This document shows positions 1 to 5,803 of a stretch of 14,194 nt of DNA, piece by piece. This DNA is from Bacillota bacterium (lineage in GTDB: Bacteria; Bacillota; Clostridia; UBA1381): assembly GCA_021203665.1 (NCBI GenBank), contig JAJQAT010000172.1, positions 1 through 14,194 on the forward strand. The letters are read 5' to 3'. Positions within the stretch are counted from its first letter, which is position 1; each line of letters starts with the position of its first letter. Position numbers and translations under genes: made by a program. The notes below the pieces were generated by a model. That model had not been told where the DNA came from, did not search any database, and saw nothing but the letters and a program-made list of their open reading frames with translations.

Positions 1-19
1 TATCGTGTCGGAAACACAC

Positions 20-24
20 GGAGG
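20..24 (+). promoter_or_regulatory. Shine-Dalgarno sequence that decides the start of the AAA-ATPase-like gene
   Basis: GGAGG ends 8 bases before ATG 33 and overlaps GTG 24, so the ATG is the likely start. A short inverted repeat (CGTGT at 4-8, ACACG at 16-20) lies just before it. Too little upstream sequence is present to call a promoter. Confidence 0.75.
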
Positions 25-32
25 TGACTGCT

Positions 33-1700
33 ATGGCGACTAAGCAAATGCCGATAGGTATAGATGATTTTGCAAAACTTCGTACACAAGATTTTTACTA
101 TGTTGATAAAACAGGAATGATAAAAGAGCTTTTGGAAAATTGGGGCTTGGTTAATCTTTTCACGCGCCCACGCCGATTCGGTAAAAGTATGAACATGAGT
201 ATGCTCAAATACTTCTTTGAGATTTGCACTGATAAAACTCTGTTTGACGGTTTGGAAATCTCAAAAGAAACTGAGCTTTGCGAGAAATATATGGGACAGT
301 TTCCTGTAGTTTCTGTTTCGTTGAAACAAGTGACCGGTGCAACTTTCGATGAAGCGAAAAATAATGTTTGGGATATAATCAGTGAGGAAGCAAGTAGATT
401 CTCATACTTATTACAGAGCGATAAGTTGGCTGAATGGGATAAAAATAAGCTACTCGACATTATCAATTACAAAAATGGATTGGACAGCTCATTAAGAACC
501 TTGTCACGATTTCTCTATAAGCATTACGGCAAAGAGGTCATAATCCTAATTGACGAATATGACGCACCGCTGCAAAAGGCTTACGAAAACGGTTACTATG
601 ACGATATGGTAAAGCTGATACGCCAATTGTTCGGCTATGCTCTGAAGTCAAACGAGTCGTTGTTTTTTGCCGTACTTACGGGATGTATGCGCGTGTCTAA
701 GGAAAGCATATTTTCGGATTTGAATAATCCGAAAATATACACGATGTTAGACGACCGATGTGATGAAAGATTTGGTTTTACCGATAAGGAGGTTCGTGCG
801 CTTCTCGAATATCTCGGGCTTAGCGACTATTACGAAACAACGAGAGATTGGTACGATGGTTATCAAATCGGACAAATCGGCATTTATTGTCCGTGGGATG
901 TAATAAATTATTGCGACCAACTTATGACCAATAAAAACAAAAAGCCGAGAAATTACTGGGCAAACGTGAGCGAAAACGGTATTATCAAAGAATTTGCGGA
1001 AATGGCGGATACTCAAACGCGTGAGCAAATCGCCGCGCTGATAAACGGCGAAACCGTCAGAAAGACACTTGAAGAAGAATTAACCTATAAGGATATGACT
1101 TCGACCATAGATAATATTTGGAGTGTTCTTTTCACGACAGGATATTTAACGCAGCGCGGATACCATGATGATGACAGCTACGACCTCTGTATTCCCAATC
1201 GCGAAATGAAAAATATTTTTATAAAGAAAATAGACGAATGGTTCGCCGAAAAGATTACGGGTGATGAGGATAGTCTGACGGAATTTTTCACGGCATTTGC
1301 CGCAGGAGATGCCGAGAGAATGGAAGATTTCCTGAATTTTCTGCTCGGTGAGTCAATAAGCTATCTTGACGGCGGAAATTACGAGGATAAGGAAACGTTC
1401 TATCACGGAATTTTAATCGGCATACTGAACACAAGGAAAGGCTGGGAGGTAAAATCCAACCGCGAAGCAGGCAACGGACGCGCGGATATTCTTGCGTACA
1501 ATTTGCGCACCAAGCAAGCTTACATCATTGAGGTAAAGTATTCACACAATGAGGACGATTTGGATGCAGATGCAAACAAAGCATTGGAGCAAATTAACAC
1601 GATGATGTACGATAGATATTTCAGTGCGAGGAAGCCAAAGCTTATTAGGCACTTCGGTATAGCATTTTGTAAAAAGCTCTGTCGAGTGTTGAGCGAATAA
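33..1700 (+). CDS. AAA-ATPase-like protein with C-terminal PD-(D/E)XK nuclease domain
   Basis: The 555-residue protein matches the family that joins an AAA-ATPase-like domain (PF09820 type) to a PD-(D/E)XK nuclease-like domain (PF08011 type). The P-loop-like motif RPRRFGKS is at residues 45-52 and the Walker B motif ILIDEYDAP is near 171-179. A conserved block containing LTGCMRVSKESIFSDLNN follows. Near the C-terminus, GRADIL (D485) and IIEVKY (E500, K502) form a D-X14-EVK nuclease signature, so both active sites look intact. ATG at 33 is preferred over GTG at 24 because GGAGG at 20-24 is 8 bases upstream of it and would overlap the GTG. This is the only plus-strand gene and it converges on the mobilisation genes, so it is probably cargo. 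The family is common and often multicopy in gut Clostridia and Bacteroidetes. Its function is unknown to me; a defence or mobile-element role is only a guess. Family assignment is confident. Confidence 0.9.
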   Translation: MATKQMPIGIDDFAKLRTQDFYYVDKTGMIKELLENWGLVNLFTRPRRFGKSMNMSMLKYFFEICTDKTLFDGLEISKETELCEKYMGQFPVVSVSLKQVTGATFDEAKNNVWDIISEEASRFSYLLQSDKLAEWDKNKLLDIINYKNGLDSSLRTLSRFLYKHYGKEVIILIDEYDAPLQKAYENGYYDDMVKLIRQLFGYALKSNESLFFAVLTGCMRVSKESIFSDLNNPKIYTMLDDRCDERFGFTDKEVRALLEYLGLSDYYETTRDWYDGYQIGQIGIYCPWDVINYCDQLMTNKNKKPRNYWANVSENGIIKEFAEMADTQTREQIAALINGETVRKTLEEELTYKDMTSTIDNIWSVLFTTGYLTQRGYHDDDSYDLCIPNREMKNIFIKKIDEWFAEKITGDEDSLTEFFTAFAAGDAERMEDFLNFLLGESISYLDGGNYEDKETFYHGILIGILNTRKGWEVKSNREAGNGRADILAYNLRTKQAYIIEVKYSHNEDDLDADANKALEQINTMMYDRYFSARKPKLIRHFGIAFCKKLCRVLSE

Positions 1701-1924
1701 ACGCATATGTGTTGAAAATTGTTATCACCAATTGAACCTTTAATTAGAATGTTATCACTGATTATTGACGCTGAAACGGCTTGATTTCAAGCCGTTTCAA
1801 GCGGTTTTACCCCAGATGTCATGTTGGGGCAAGCAGTGCTAATCTAAATAGATTATGCTTGTTGGGACGATTTCCCAAACCCTTAGAACTCAGATTTTCA
1901 TCTTCGAGCTACGCACCTGCGGTG
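1701..1924. other. Gene-free intergenic region rich in inverted repeats, between convergent genes
   Basis: No credible gene is seen here. The region holds a partial direct repeat (GTTATCAC at 1721-1728 and 1751-1758) and the 12-bp hairpin at 1772-1799. Three stem-loops then abut: CCCCA/TGGGG (1810-1814, 1825-1829); a compound stem CAAGCA/TGCTTG (1830-1835, 1856-1861) around AATCTA/TAGATT (1841-1846, 1849-1854); and TTGGGA/TCCCAA (1862-1867, 1873-1878). A last hairpin, GCACC-TGC-GGTGC, spans 1913-1925 and touches the relaxase stop codon. On the plus strand a TATTTTT run follows it. The region could be an oriT, a structured RNA at the 3' end of the relaxase transcript, or a set of convergent terminators. 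Confidence 0.6.
1772..1808 (+). terminator. 12-bp perfect hairpin, possible terminator of the AAA-ATPase-like gene
   Basis: TGAAACGGCTTG (1772-1783) and its exact complement (1788-1799) enclose an ATTT loop. TTTT follows at 1805-1808, after a 5-base gap. The stem is strong but the T-run is short and displaced, so this may be a terminator or a structural element of the intergenic region. There is no T-run on the other strand. Confidence 0.45.
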
Positions 1925-1932
1925 CTATTTTT
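1913..1932 (+). terminator. Weak plus-strand hairpin with T-run at the relaxase stop codon
   Basis: A 5-bp stem, GCACC (1913-1917) with GGTGC (1921-1925), and a TGC loop are followed by TATTTTT up to 1932. It could stop plus-strand transcripts coming from the AAA-ATPase-like gene. The stem is short and loops of three are marginal, so confidence is low. Confidence 0.3.
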
Positions 1933-3325
1933 CTACGCTTCGCTTTTGTTCCGGCTTTTCGGATTTATCATTTTCTATGCCGAGGATATATTCGTAATTT
2001 TGCTTATGCAGGAGCATTTCGCGAACCTCTTTTTTCAAAGCGGAGTATTCGGCGTAATTCGCCTTTTTCTCGGACAGCAGCTCGGCGTATTCCTTGTTTA
2101 AAGCTTTAATTGACGGCAGCTTATCAAGCTTCAGCTCGTCAAATGCCTTTTTCGCCGCCTTATGAATTACAATATCGGCTTCGTGTTCGACAAGGTATTT
2201 TTTTGAATATCCGCTTTTTCGGTAGCCGACATAAATGTCTTTTGTCTTGGAATAGTTGATAATATGCTTTTTCAAAACGGCAATCTCGGATAAGCGTGTT
2301 TCTGCGTCCTTTATACTTTGTGCCATCCTGGCACAAAGTTGATTTTTGTCATTTACCGCTTCTGCAAACTCATCGTAATTAGCAAAATCGTGTTCCTTTA
2401 GATAGATAATACTCTTGGCAATCTGCTTTGCGCTGAATTTCTTTGCCCAGTTTTCATACGCCGCGCCCTTATCGGAGTTTATCATTTTTTCAATATCCGA
2501 TAGAAGGTTGGCTTTCTCATATCGGTGTTTTTTATTCTTGGGCGAATGAACCTTATTCCCTAAAATAACAGCTTGAATATCTCGCTCGGAATATCCGTCG
2601 CCCAAAGAGCGAACACGGATATTTTGCTTTTGCCGAGGGTGTGAAAAGGTGAGATGTTTGCCCTTTACAACGGTGTAGCCGTCCTGCTTCAATGATGCGA
2701 AAAACTCATCATAGCTTTTCGGCTTTTGCGCCAATGCCTTGTCTATCGCTTCTATCAAATAATCACGGTTTGATTTTTCCTTGTTATCGCCGAGCCAACT
2801 GTTGTAGCTTTTTCCGTGTCGCTTTGGGTGTTCAATAATCGACAAGCCGTGTTTAAAGCAAATTATGTCGCTTAACATCCGCACTACCTTTGCCATTCCC
2901 CAAAAATCGCGAAATTTGCGAGTACAGTCAAGCGTGGTTGAGTTCCAAATGATATGATTATGAATGTGCTTCTTGTCGATATGCGTACAAACGATAAAAG
3001 CGTGATTGCCCTTGGTAAAGCGTTTTGCAAATTCATAGCCTACCGCATTCGCTTCCTCCGGCGTAATTTCTCCCGGCTTAAATGATTGGCGCACCTGATA
3101 CGCGATAATATCTCCCTCCGGCTTTCTGCCCGTTATCTTAAAATACTCGCGCTTCGATAACGCAAATTCCGCGTCAACGGTATCGGGGTTACATTCGTAA
3201 GATGATACAAGCTGTCCGTTGTCGGTTTTATCGGGGTTCATTGCATAGTCCGTTCTATCAGCAAGGCATTGAGCCACCGTTTTACCTTTGTTGATGTGCA
3301 TTGTTATTACCCTTGTGGCTGCCAT
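1925..3325 (-). CDS. MOBP-type relaxase (VirD2-like mobilisation nuclease)
   Basis: The 466-residue relaxase would nick one strand at oriT and stay covalently attached to the 5' end during transfer. The metal-binding histidine motif is HIDKKHIHNH, with H115, H120 and H122 as the likely triad. The N-terminal motif TDYAMNPDKT offers Y27 as a candidate catalytic tyrosine, by family analogy. The nuclease domain fills roughly residues 1-200. The rest is charged and probably coiled coil (about 330-466). ATG at 3325 is chosen because AAAGGAGGA lies 6-7 bases upstream; extending the frame to 3415 would only add sequence spanning a terminator hairpin. The gene is last in the minus-strand set, 73 bases after the secreted-protein gene, with a strong terminator in that gap. 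The family resembles relaxases of Tn1549-like ICEs of Clostridia. I have not assigned a subtype. Confidence 0.92.
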   Translation of the reverse strand: MAATRVITMHINKGKTVAQCLADRTDYAMNPDKTDNGQLVSSYECNPDTVDAEFALSKREYFKITGRKPEGDIIAYQVRQSFKPGEITPEEANAVGYEFAKRFTKGNHAFIVCTHIDKKHIHNHIIWNSTTLDCTRKFRDFWGMAKVVRMLSDIICFKHGLSIIEHPKRHGKSYNSWLGDNKEKSNRDYLIEAIDKALAQKPKSYDEFFASLKQDGYTVVKGKHLTFSHPRQKQNIRVRSLGDGYSERDIQAVILGNKVHSPKNKKHRYEKANLLSDIEKMINSDKGAAYENWAKKFSAKQIAKSIIYLKEHDFANYDEFAEAVNDKNQLCARMAQSIKDAETRLSEIAVLKKHIINYSKTKDIYVGYRKSGYSKKYLVEHEADIVIHKAAKKAFDELKLDKLPSIKALNKEYAELLSEKKANYAEYSALKKEVREMLLHKQNYEYILGIENDKSEKPEQKRSVEK

Positions 3326-3345
3326 AAAAAATCCTCCTTTCGTCC

Positions 3346-3376
3346 AAAAAGAAAAAGGACGGCATCGCTGCCGCCC
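3346..3376 (-). terminator. Intrinsic terminator upstream of the relaxase gene
   Basis: Read on the minus strand, GGGCGGCA and TGCCGTCC (3369-3376 and 3357-3364) form an 8-bp stem with one G-U pair, closed by a GCGA tetraloop of the stable GNRA class. TTTTTCTTTTT follows at 3356-3346. It lies between the stop of the secreted-protein gene (3399) and the relaxase Shine-Dalgarno sequence (about 3332-3340), so it should cut read-through into the relaxase. Confidence 0.88.
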
Positions 3377-3398
3377 GAAATCTGTTAATATGTATTGG

Positions 3399-3956
3399 TT
3401 ACTGTATTGCTTCAAGAAGAAACTTTCTCGCTCTTGAAAACTTCACCATATCCACCGCCGGAACATCCAAGTAAATTTTGTCCGTGTCCGTAACCGGCTC
3501 ATAGCTCGGATTGCCTGATTGAAGTATTCGCGTGTACGCCTCATCCAATGCTTTGCCGTAATCGCCGCCGTTTTGAACCTCGACAATTAAGTCTGCGATG
3601 AGATTGTACACCGCTTCGTTTTGCTCCGCGTAATAATCGGGACGCAAATACATATCACGACATTGCAGAAGTGAGTTTCGTGCGATACTCGCGAGCAAAC
3701 CGTATCCGTAACCGTTCGTTTCCCCGTTGATTACCGCATTACGAATATCACCACTTGCCTTTGCCCAAGCGGTTTGGAAACCGCCGCCGTTTTCGATTTC
3801 CGCAAGCTCGTCCGCGATAAGCTCCTCGACAATCGCGATACTCTCCTGTGTCGCGTTACACGGTGCGGACTCAATCGGTATTTCCGCGGCAAACGCCGTC
3901 TGCGAAACCGTTCCTGCCAATAACATTGTTACGATGATTTTTGATAGCTTTTTCAT
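3399..3956 (-). CDS. Secreted protein of unknown function with an internal duplication
   Basis: The 185-residue protein is not one I recognise. It begins with a typical Sec signal peptide: KK, a hydrophobic stretch IIVTMLLAGTV, then a probable cleavage site after AFAA at about residue 24. The mature part contains two similar helical units: IADELAEIENGGGFQTAW around residues 48-65 and IADLIVEVQNGGDYGKAL around 121-138. This suggests an internal duplication. There is one cysteine in each half of the mature protein and no lipobox. GAGG lies 8 bases before the ATG. Between the 4017-4319 gene and this one is a perfect 7-bp palindrome. The gene sits between the small membrane protein and the relaxase, so a surface role during conjugation is possible, but that is inference from position only. 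Confidence 0.8.
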   Translation of the reverse strand: MKKLSKIIVTMLLAGTVSQTAFAAEIPIESAPCNATQESIAIVEELIADELAEIENGGGFQTAWAKASGDIRNAVINGETNGYGYGLLASIARNSLLQCRDMYLRPDYYAEQNEAVYNLIADLIVEVQNGGDYGKALDEAYTRILQSGNPSYEPVTDTDKIYLDVPAVDMVKFSRARKFLLEAIQ

Positions 3957-3992
3957 TATGAAAACCTCTTTTCTTTATATATTTTCAACTTC

Positions 3993-4007
3993 AGACCAAG
4001 TTGGTCT
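3993..4007. promoter_or_regulatory. Perfect palindrome AGACCAA-N-TTGGTCT, candidate operator
   Basis: Two 7-bp arms flank one central base, 37 bases upstream of the secreted-protein ATG. No T-run follows on either strand, so a terminator is unlikely. The symmetry and size fit a dimeric repressor site, and the sequence resembles TetR-family operators. An AT-rich possible -10 (TATAAA-like) lies about 16-20 bases downstream on the minus strand. The cognate regulator is not in the window. Confidence 0.55.
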
Positions 4008-4016
4008 AAAGTTAAT

Positions 4017-4319
4017 TTACTCGTAAATCGCGCACCGTATATTTTCTCTTATTCTCTGAACGCCGCCCAATGCCATTATAGCGAACATCGGTATTCCGTA
4101 AGGGCTGATAAGATATGCTATAACCAATCCGATAATTCCGTTTGAAGTTGAGCCTGTGAGGAAGTACGCCGCACCTATTAAAGCGAATATTACGCTTATC
4201 AATCCGAGTGCCAATCCCGAAACGTAGGTTATGAGAACACCTATTTTTATCACAACCCACATCAGGAGCATTACAGGGGATAGGATAATTCCCAAAAATA
4301 TTTTCAGAACCTTTTTCAT
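4017..4319 (-). CDS. Small membrane protein resembling the CD1845 family
   Basis: The 100-residue protein is very hydrophobic, with about three membrane-spanning segments: roughly residues 8-30, 32-54 and 60-88. A short cationic N-terminus (MKKVLK) precedes them, and a charged cytoplasmic-type tail QRIRENIRCAIYE follows. Size, layout and neighbourhood match the small CD1845-type membrane proteins encoded near the mobilisation genes of Clostridial ICEs; the function of that family is unknown to me. ATG at 4319 is preferred to the GTG at 4328 because AAAGG is only 3 bases from the GTG but 11 from the ATG, which is slightly long. The gene has its own predicted promoter just upstream (4346-4374). 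The family call is from memory and moderate. Confidence 0.75.
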   Translation of the reverse strand: MKKVLKIFLGIILSPVMLLMWVVIKIGVLITYVSGLALGLISVIFALIGAAYFLTGSTSNGIIGLVIAYLISPYGIPMFAIMALGGVQRIRENIRCAIYE

Positions 4320-4345
4320 ATTCGTCACGACCTTTCTTTGTTCTA

Positions 4346-4374
4346 TATATATATTTTACAACATTCTATGTAAA
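4346..4374 (-). promoter_or_regulatory. Predicted sigma-A-type promoter for the small membrane protein gene
   Basis: On the minus strand, TTTACA (4374-4369) and TATATA (4351-4346) are separated by 17 bases, a good -35/-10 pair. Translation would start about 27 bases beyond the -10. An inverted repeat, TTTTACA at 4354-4360 and TGTAAAA at 4369-4375, covers the -35 box and the spacer and could be an operator. Confidence 0.6.
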
Positions 4375-4375
4375 A
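4354..4375. repeat. Inverted repeat TTTTACA-N8-TGTAAAA over the promoter
   Basis: Perfect 7-bp arms with an 8-base spacer overlap the predicted -35 box. It could be a regulator-binding site or, as the largest gap between mob genes is here, part of oriT. No T-run follows the arms on either strand. Confidence 0.5.
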
Positions 4376-4401
4376 CGGCAAGGCTGTCAAAGTCCCTGCC
4401 G
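4372..4401 (-). terminator. Imperfect terminator after mobC
   Basis: CGGCA and TGCCG (4397-4401 and 4376-4380), with two more G-C pairs past a one-base mismatch, form a stem. TTTT follows on the minus strand at 4375-4372. It would separate the mobC operon from the next promoter. It is imperfect and has a large loop. Confidence 0.5.
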
Positions 4402-4415
4402 CACTAAAAATATAG

Positions 4416-4442
4416 TTTCAGAAAAAAATAATTTTTCCGAAA
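4416..4442 (-). other. AU-rich hairpin directly after the mobC stop codon
   Basis: TTTCAGAAAAA and TTTTTCCGAAA pair over 10 of 11 positions (one A-C mismatch), abutting the mobC stop codon at 4443. It may stabilise the 3' end of the mRNA or help termination together with the hairpin at 4372-4401. Confidence 0.45.
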
Positions 4443-4769
4443 TCATAATTTTGCTAATTTCAAATAAATCTCTCTGACCATTTCCGTTATCCGCGCCTGC
4501 TTTTCCTTGATGTCGGCAATGTCGGACGCATATGCGGGAAGTCCTGAATTTAAGCGTTTGGCAATTTGATTGATGTTGTTTCCGTTGTAACGGAGCAAAG
4601 ACGATATTTCCTTTAGCTCCGGCATATCGAGGTTTATAATCATACCGTCAATCGCCATTTTCAAGATGTACGCGCTCATATTTGTCATATGACAAGCGTT
4701 CATCTTTTCTTGTATTTGCGCCTTTTCGTCCTCCGAAACCCATATGCAGATTTCCTTTGTTTTCTTCAT
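4443..4769 (-). CDS. mobC: MobC-type relaxosome accessory protein
   Basis: The 108-residue protein matches the bacterial mobilisation protein MobC family, small DNA-binding proteins that help open or mark oriT for a MOBP relaxase. The N-terminal part (KEICIWVSEDEKAQIQEKM, then ACHMTNMSAYILKMAI) reads as a ribbon-helix-helix domain. The C-terminal half carries the family's LLRYNGNNINQIAKRLNSG signature near residues 59-77, followed by a helical tail. ATG at 4769 has AGGAG 8 bases upstream. A GTG six bases earlier is too close to it. Only two bases separate this start from the stop of the DUF3849-like gene, and the Shine-Dalgarno sequence lies in that gene's last codons. Unusually, mobC is separated from the relaxase by two other genes and several termination signals. 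Confidence 0.9.
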   Translation of the reverse strand: MKKTKEICIWVSEDEKAQIQEKMNACHMTNMSAYILKMAIDGMIINLDMPELKEISSLLRYNGNNINQIAKRLNSGLPAYASDIADIKEKQARITEMVREIYLKLAKL

Positions 4770-4771
4770 AA

Positions 4772-5284
4772 TCACAGCTCCTGTTCTTTGGATTTTGCGG
4801 TTTTATCCGCTTTTGGCGGTAATGGGCGATTGAGCTTTTCAACAAGTGATGATTTCTTTGCGGGAGCAGCTTTTTCTAAATCAAGCTCTTTTCTAACTGC
4901 ATTGGCGAACAGGTTCATAAGTCCCGGATGTATTTCCGAAACTATAAACTCGCTGTTCCTGTCATAGCCCCAACTGTCAAAACCGTCAGGGAACGGAAAC
5001 GACTTTGACCAATCCTTGTTCTCTTGTGATATTCGGGCATCCCAATCTCGGGGACGAATGGTCACTGCCGTAACAACCGCGATACGTTCAAGCGAGAAGA
5101 CCTCTTTAAGCTCTTTTAACGCCTGTTTCGTGTTGATATGAGAACCGTCATAATTACGCCTAATTGCGTCCGTAACAGCGTTTTTGCAGGCTATATTCTC
5201 CCGCTTCGATGTCCTGAATGCTTCAAGCTCGTTGTGTTCTCTTGCGTATGATACTGTTTTATCATAAACGGGTGTGTTCTTCAT
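4772..5284 (-). CDS. DUF3849-like ICE protein, second tandem copy
   Basis: The 170-residue protein resembles the DUF3849 family found in Clostridial ICEs and related elements; its function is unknown to me. The globular part runs to about residue 140. Its features are IACKNAV near residue 31, ALKELKEVFSLERIAVVTAV near 55-74, a DWD motif near 79 and HPGLMNLFANAVRKEL near 118-133. A Lys/Pro-rich tail with SLVEKLNRPLP follows. This tail is shared with the neighbouring paralog and with the giant protein. ATG at 5284 directly abuts the TAA of the upstream copy, with GGAGG 8 bases away. Well over half the residues match the upstream copy by eye, with the central FSLERIAVVTAVTIRP block nearly invariant, so the pair arose by tandem duplication. 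A cytoplasmic role is likely because no signal peptide or membrane segment is seen. Confidence 0.85.
   Translation of the reverse strand: MKNTPVYDKTVSYAREHNELEAFRTSKRENIACKNAVTDAIRRNYDGSHINTKQALKELKEVFSLERIAVVTAVTIRPRDWDARISQENKDWSKSFPFPDGFDSWGYDRNSEFIVSEIHPGLMNLFANAVRKELDLEKAAPAKKSSLVEKLNRPLPPKADKTAKSKEQEL
4778..4782 (-). promoter_or_regulatory. mobC Shine-Dalgarno sequence inside the preceding gene
   Basis: AGGAG lies 8 bases before the mobC ATG and is read as part of the Gln-Glu-Leu codons that end the upstream protein. The arrangement fits translational coupling. Confidence 0.8.
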
Positions 5285-5800
5285 TTATCTTTCCTCCAAT
5301 CTGTCGGCTTTCGTTTCTGCCGACTTTTTATCCGGCAGCGGTTTATTGAGCTTTTCCAAAAGCGACGGCTTTTTCGTCGGTGCGGTCTTTTCCAAGTCAA
5401 GCTCTTTTCTGACGCTGTCGGCAAATAAATTAACCAGTCCCGGATGAACCTGTGTAAGCGAAAAATTAACATTTCTGTTGCGTCCCCATTCATCTATATT
5501 GTCGGGGAACGGGAACGATTTCGCCCATTCCTTGTTTTTCTGCGAATACCTCAAGTCCCAATCCTTTGGGCGGATAGTCACTGCTGTAACAACTGCGATA
5601 CGCTCTAAAGAGAAGTTTTCTTTAAGCTCCTTTAACGCCGTATCCGTATCACAAATATAATCACGATAGTTTTTATTGATTGCCTCCGTGACCGCTTGTT
5701 TACAGGCAATATTAGCCTTATTAGACGCTTTGTATTCTGCAATCTCATTGTGTTCGATTGCATATTCTGCTGTTTTATCATAGATGGGTATATTCCTCAT
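5285..5800 (-). CDS. DUF3849-like ICE protein, first tandem copy
   Basis: The 171-residue paralog of the 4772-5284 product has the same layout: an N-terminal IPIYDKTAEYAIEHNE segment, IACKQAV, the conserved FSLERIAVVTAVTIRP core, a KDWD motif and HPGLVNLFADSVRKELDLEK. It ends in a basic tail with KPSLLEKLNKPLP. Residues differ mostly at surface-like positions, and the two stretches around residues 44-52 and 100-115 are the most divergent. ATG at 5800 has GGAGG 8 bases upstream and follows in-line stops TGA and TAA of the giant gene, giving TGATAAATG. The operon position, directly after the giant helicase/methylase gene and before mobC, suggests a role in DNA processing for transfer. This is inference. 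Two diverged copies may form a heterodimer or bind different partners. Confidence 0.85.
   Translation of the reverse strand: MRNIPIYDKTAEYAIEHNEIAEYKASNKANIACKQAVTEAINKNYRDYICDTDTALKELKENFSLERIAVVTAVTIRPKDWDLRYSQKNKEWAKSFPFPDNIDEWGRNRNVNFSLTQVHPGLVNLFADSVRKELDLEKTAPTKKPSLLEKLNKPLPDKKSAETKADRLEER
5293..5297 (-). promoter_or_regulatory. Shine-Dalgarno of the second DUF3849-like gene inside the first
   Basis: GGAGG is 8 bases before ATG 5284 and is read as Leu-Glu-Glu codons at the end of the upstream paralog. The stop TAA and the ATG are contiguous. Confidence 0.85.
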
Positions 5801-5803
5801 TTA

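Noticed and set aside
1701..1924. CRISPR array or ICE end with attachment site
   Set aside because: The repeats here are inverted or only two-fold direct. No regular repeat-spacer pattern, integrase gene or tRNA end is visible.
1781..2101. Plus-strand open frames after the cargo gene
   Set aside because: They overlap the 12-bp hairpin and the relaxase 3' end, show no family resemblance and lack a ribosome binding site.
4012..4260. Minus-strand frame overlapping the small membrane protein
   Set aside because: Arg/Asn-rich shadow of the hydrophobic frame, without a ribosome binding site.
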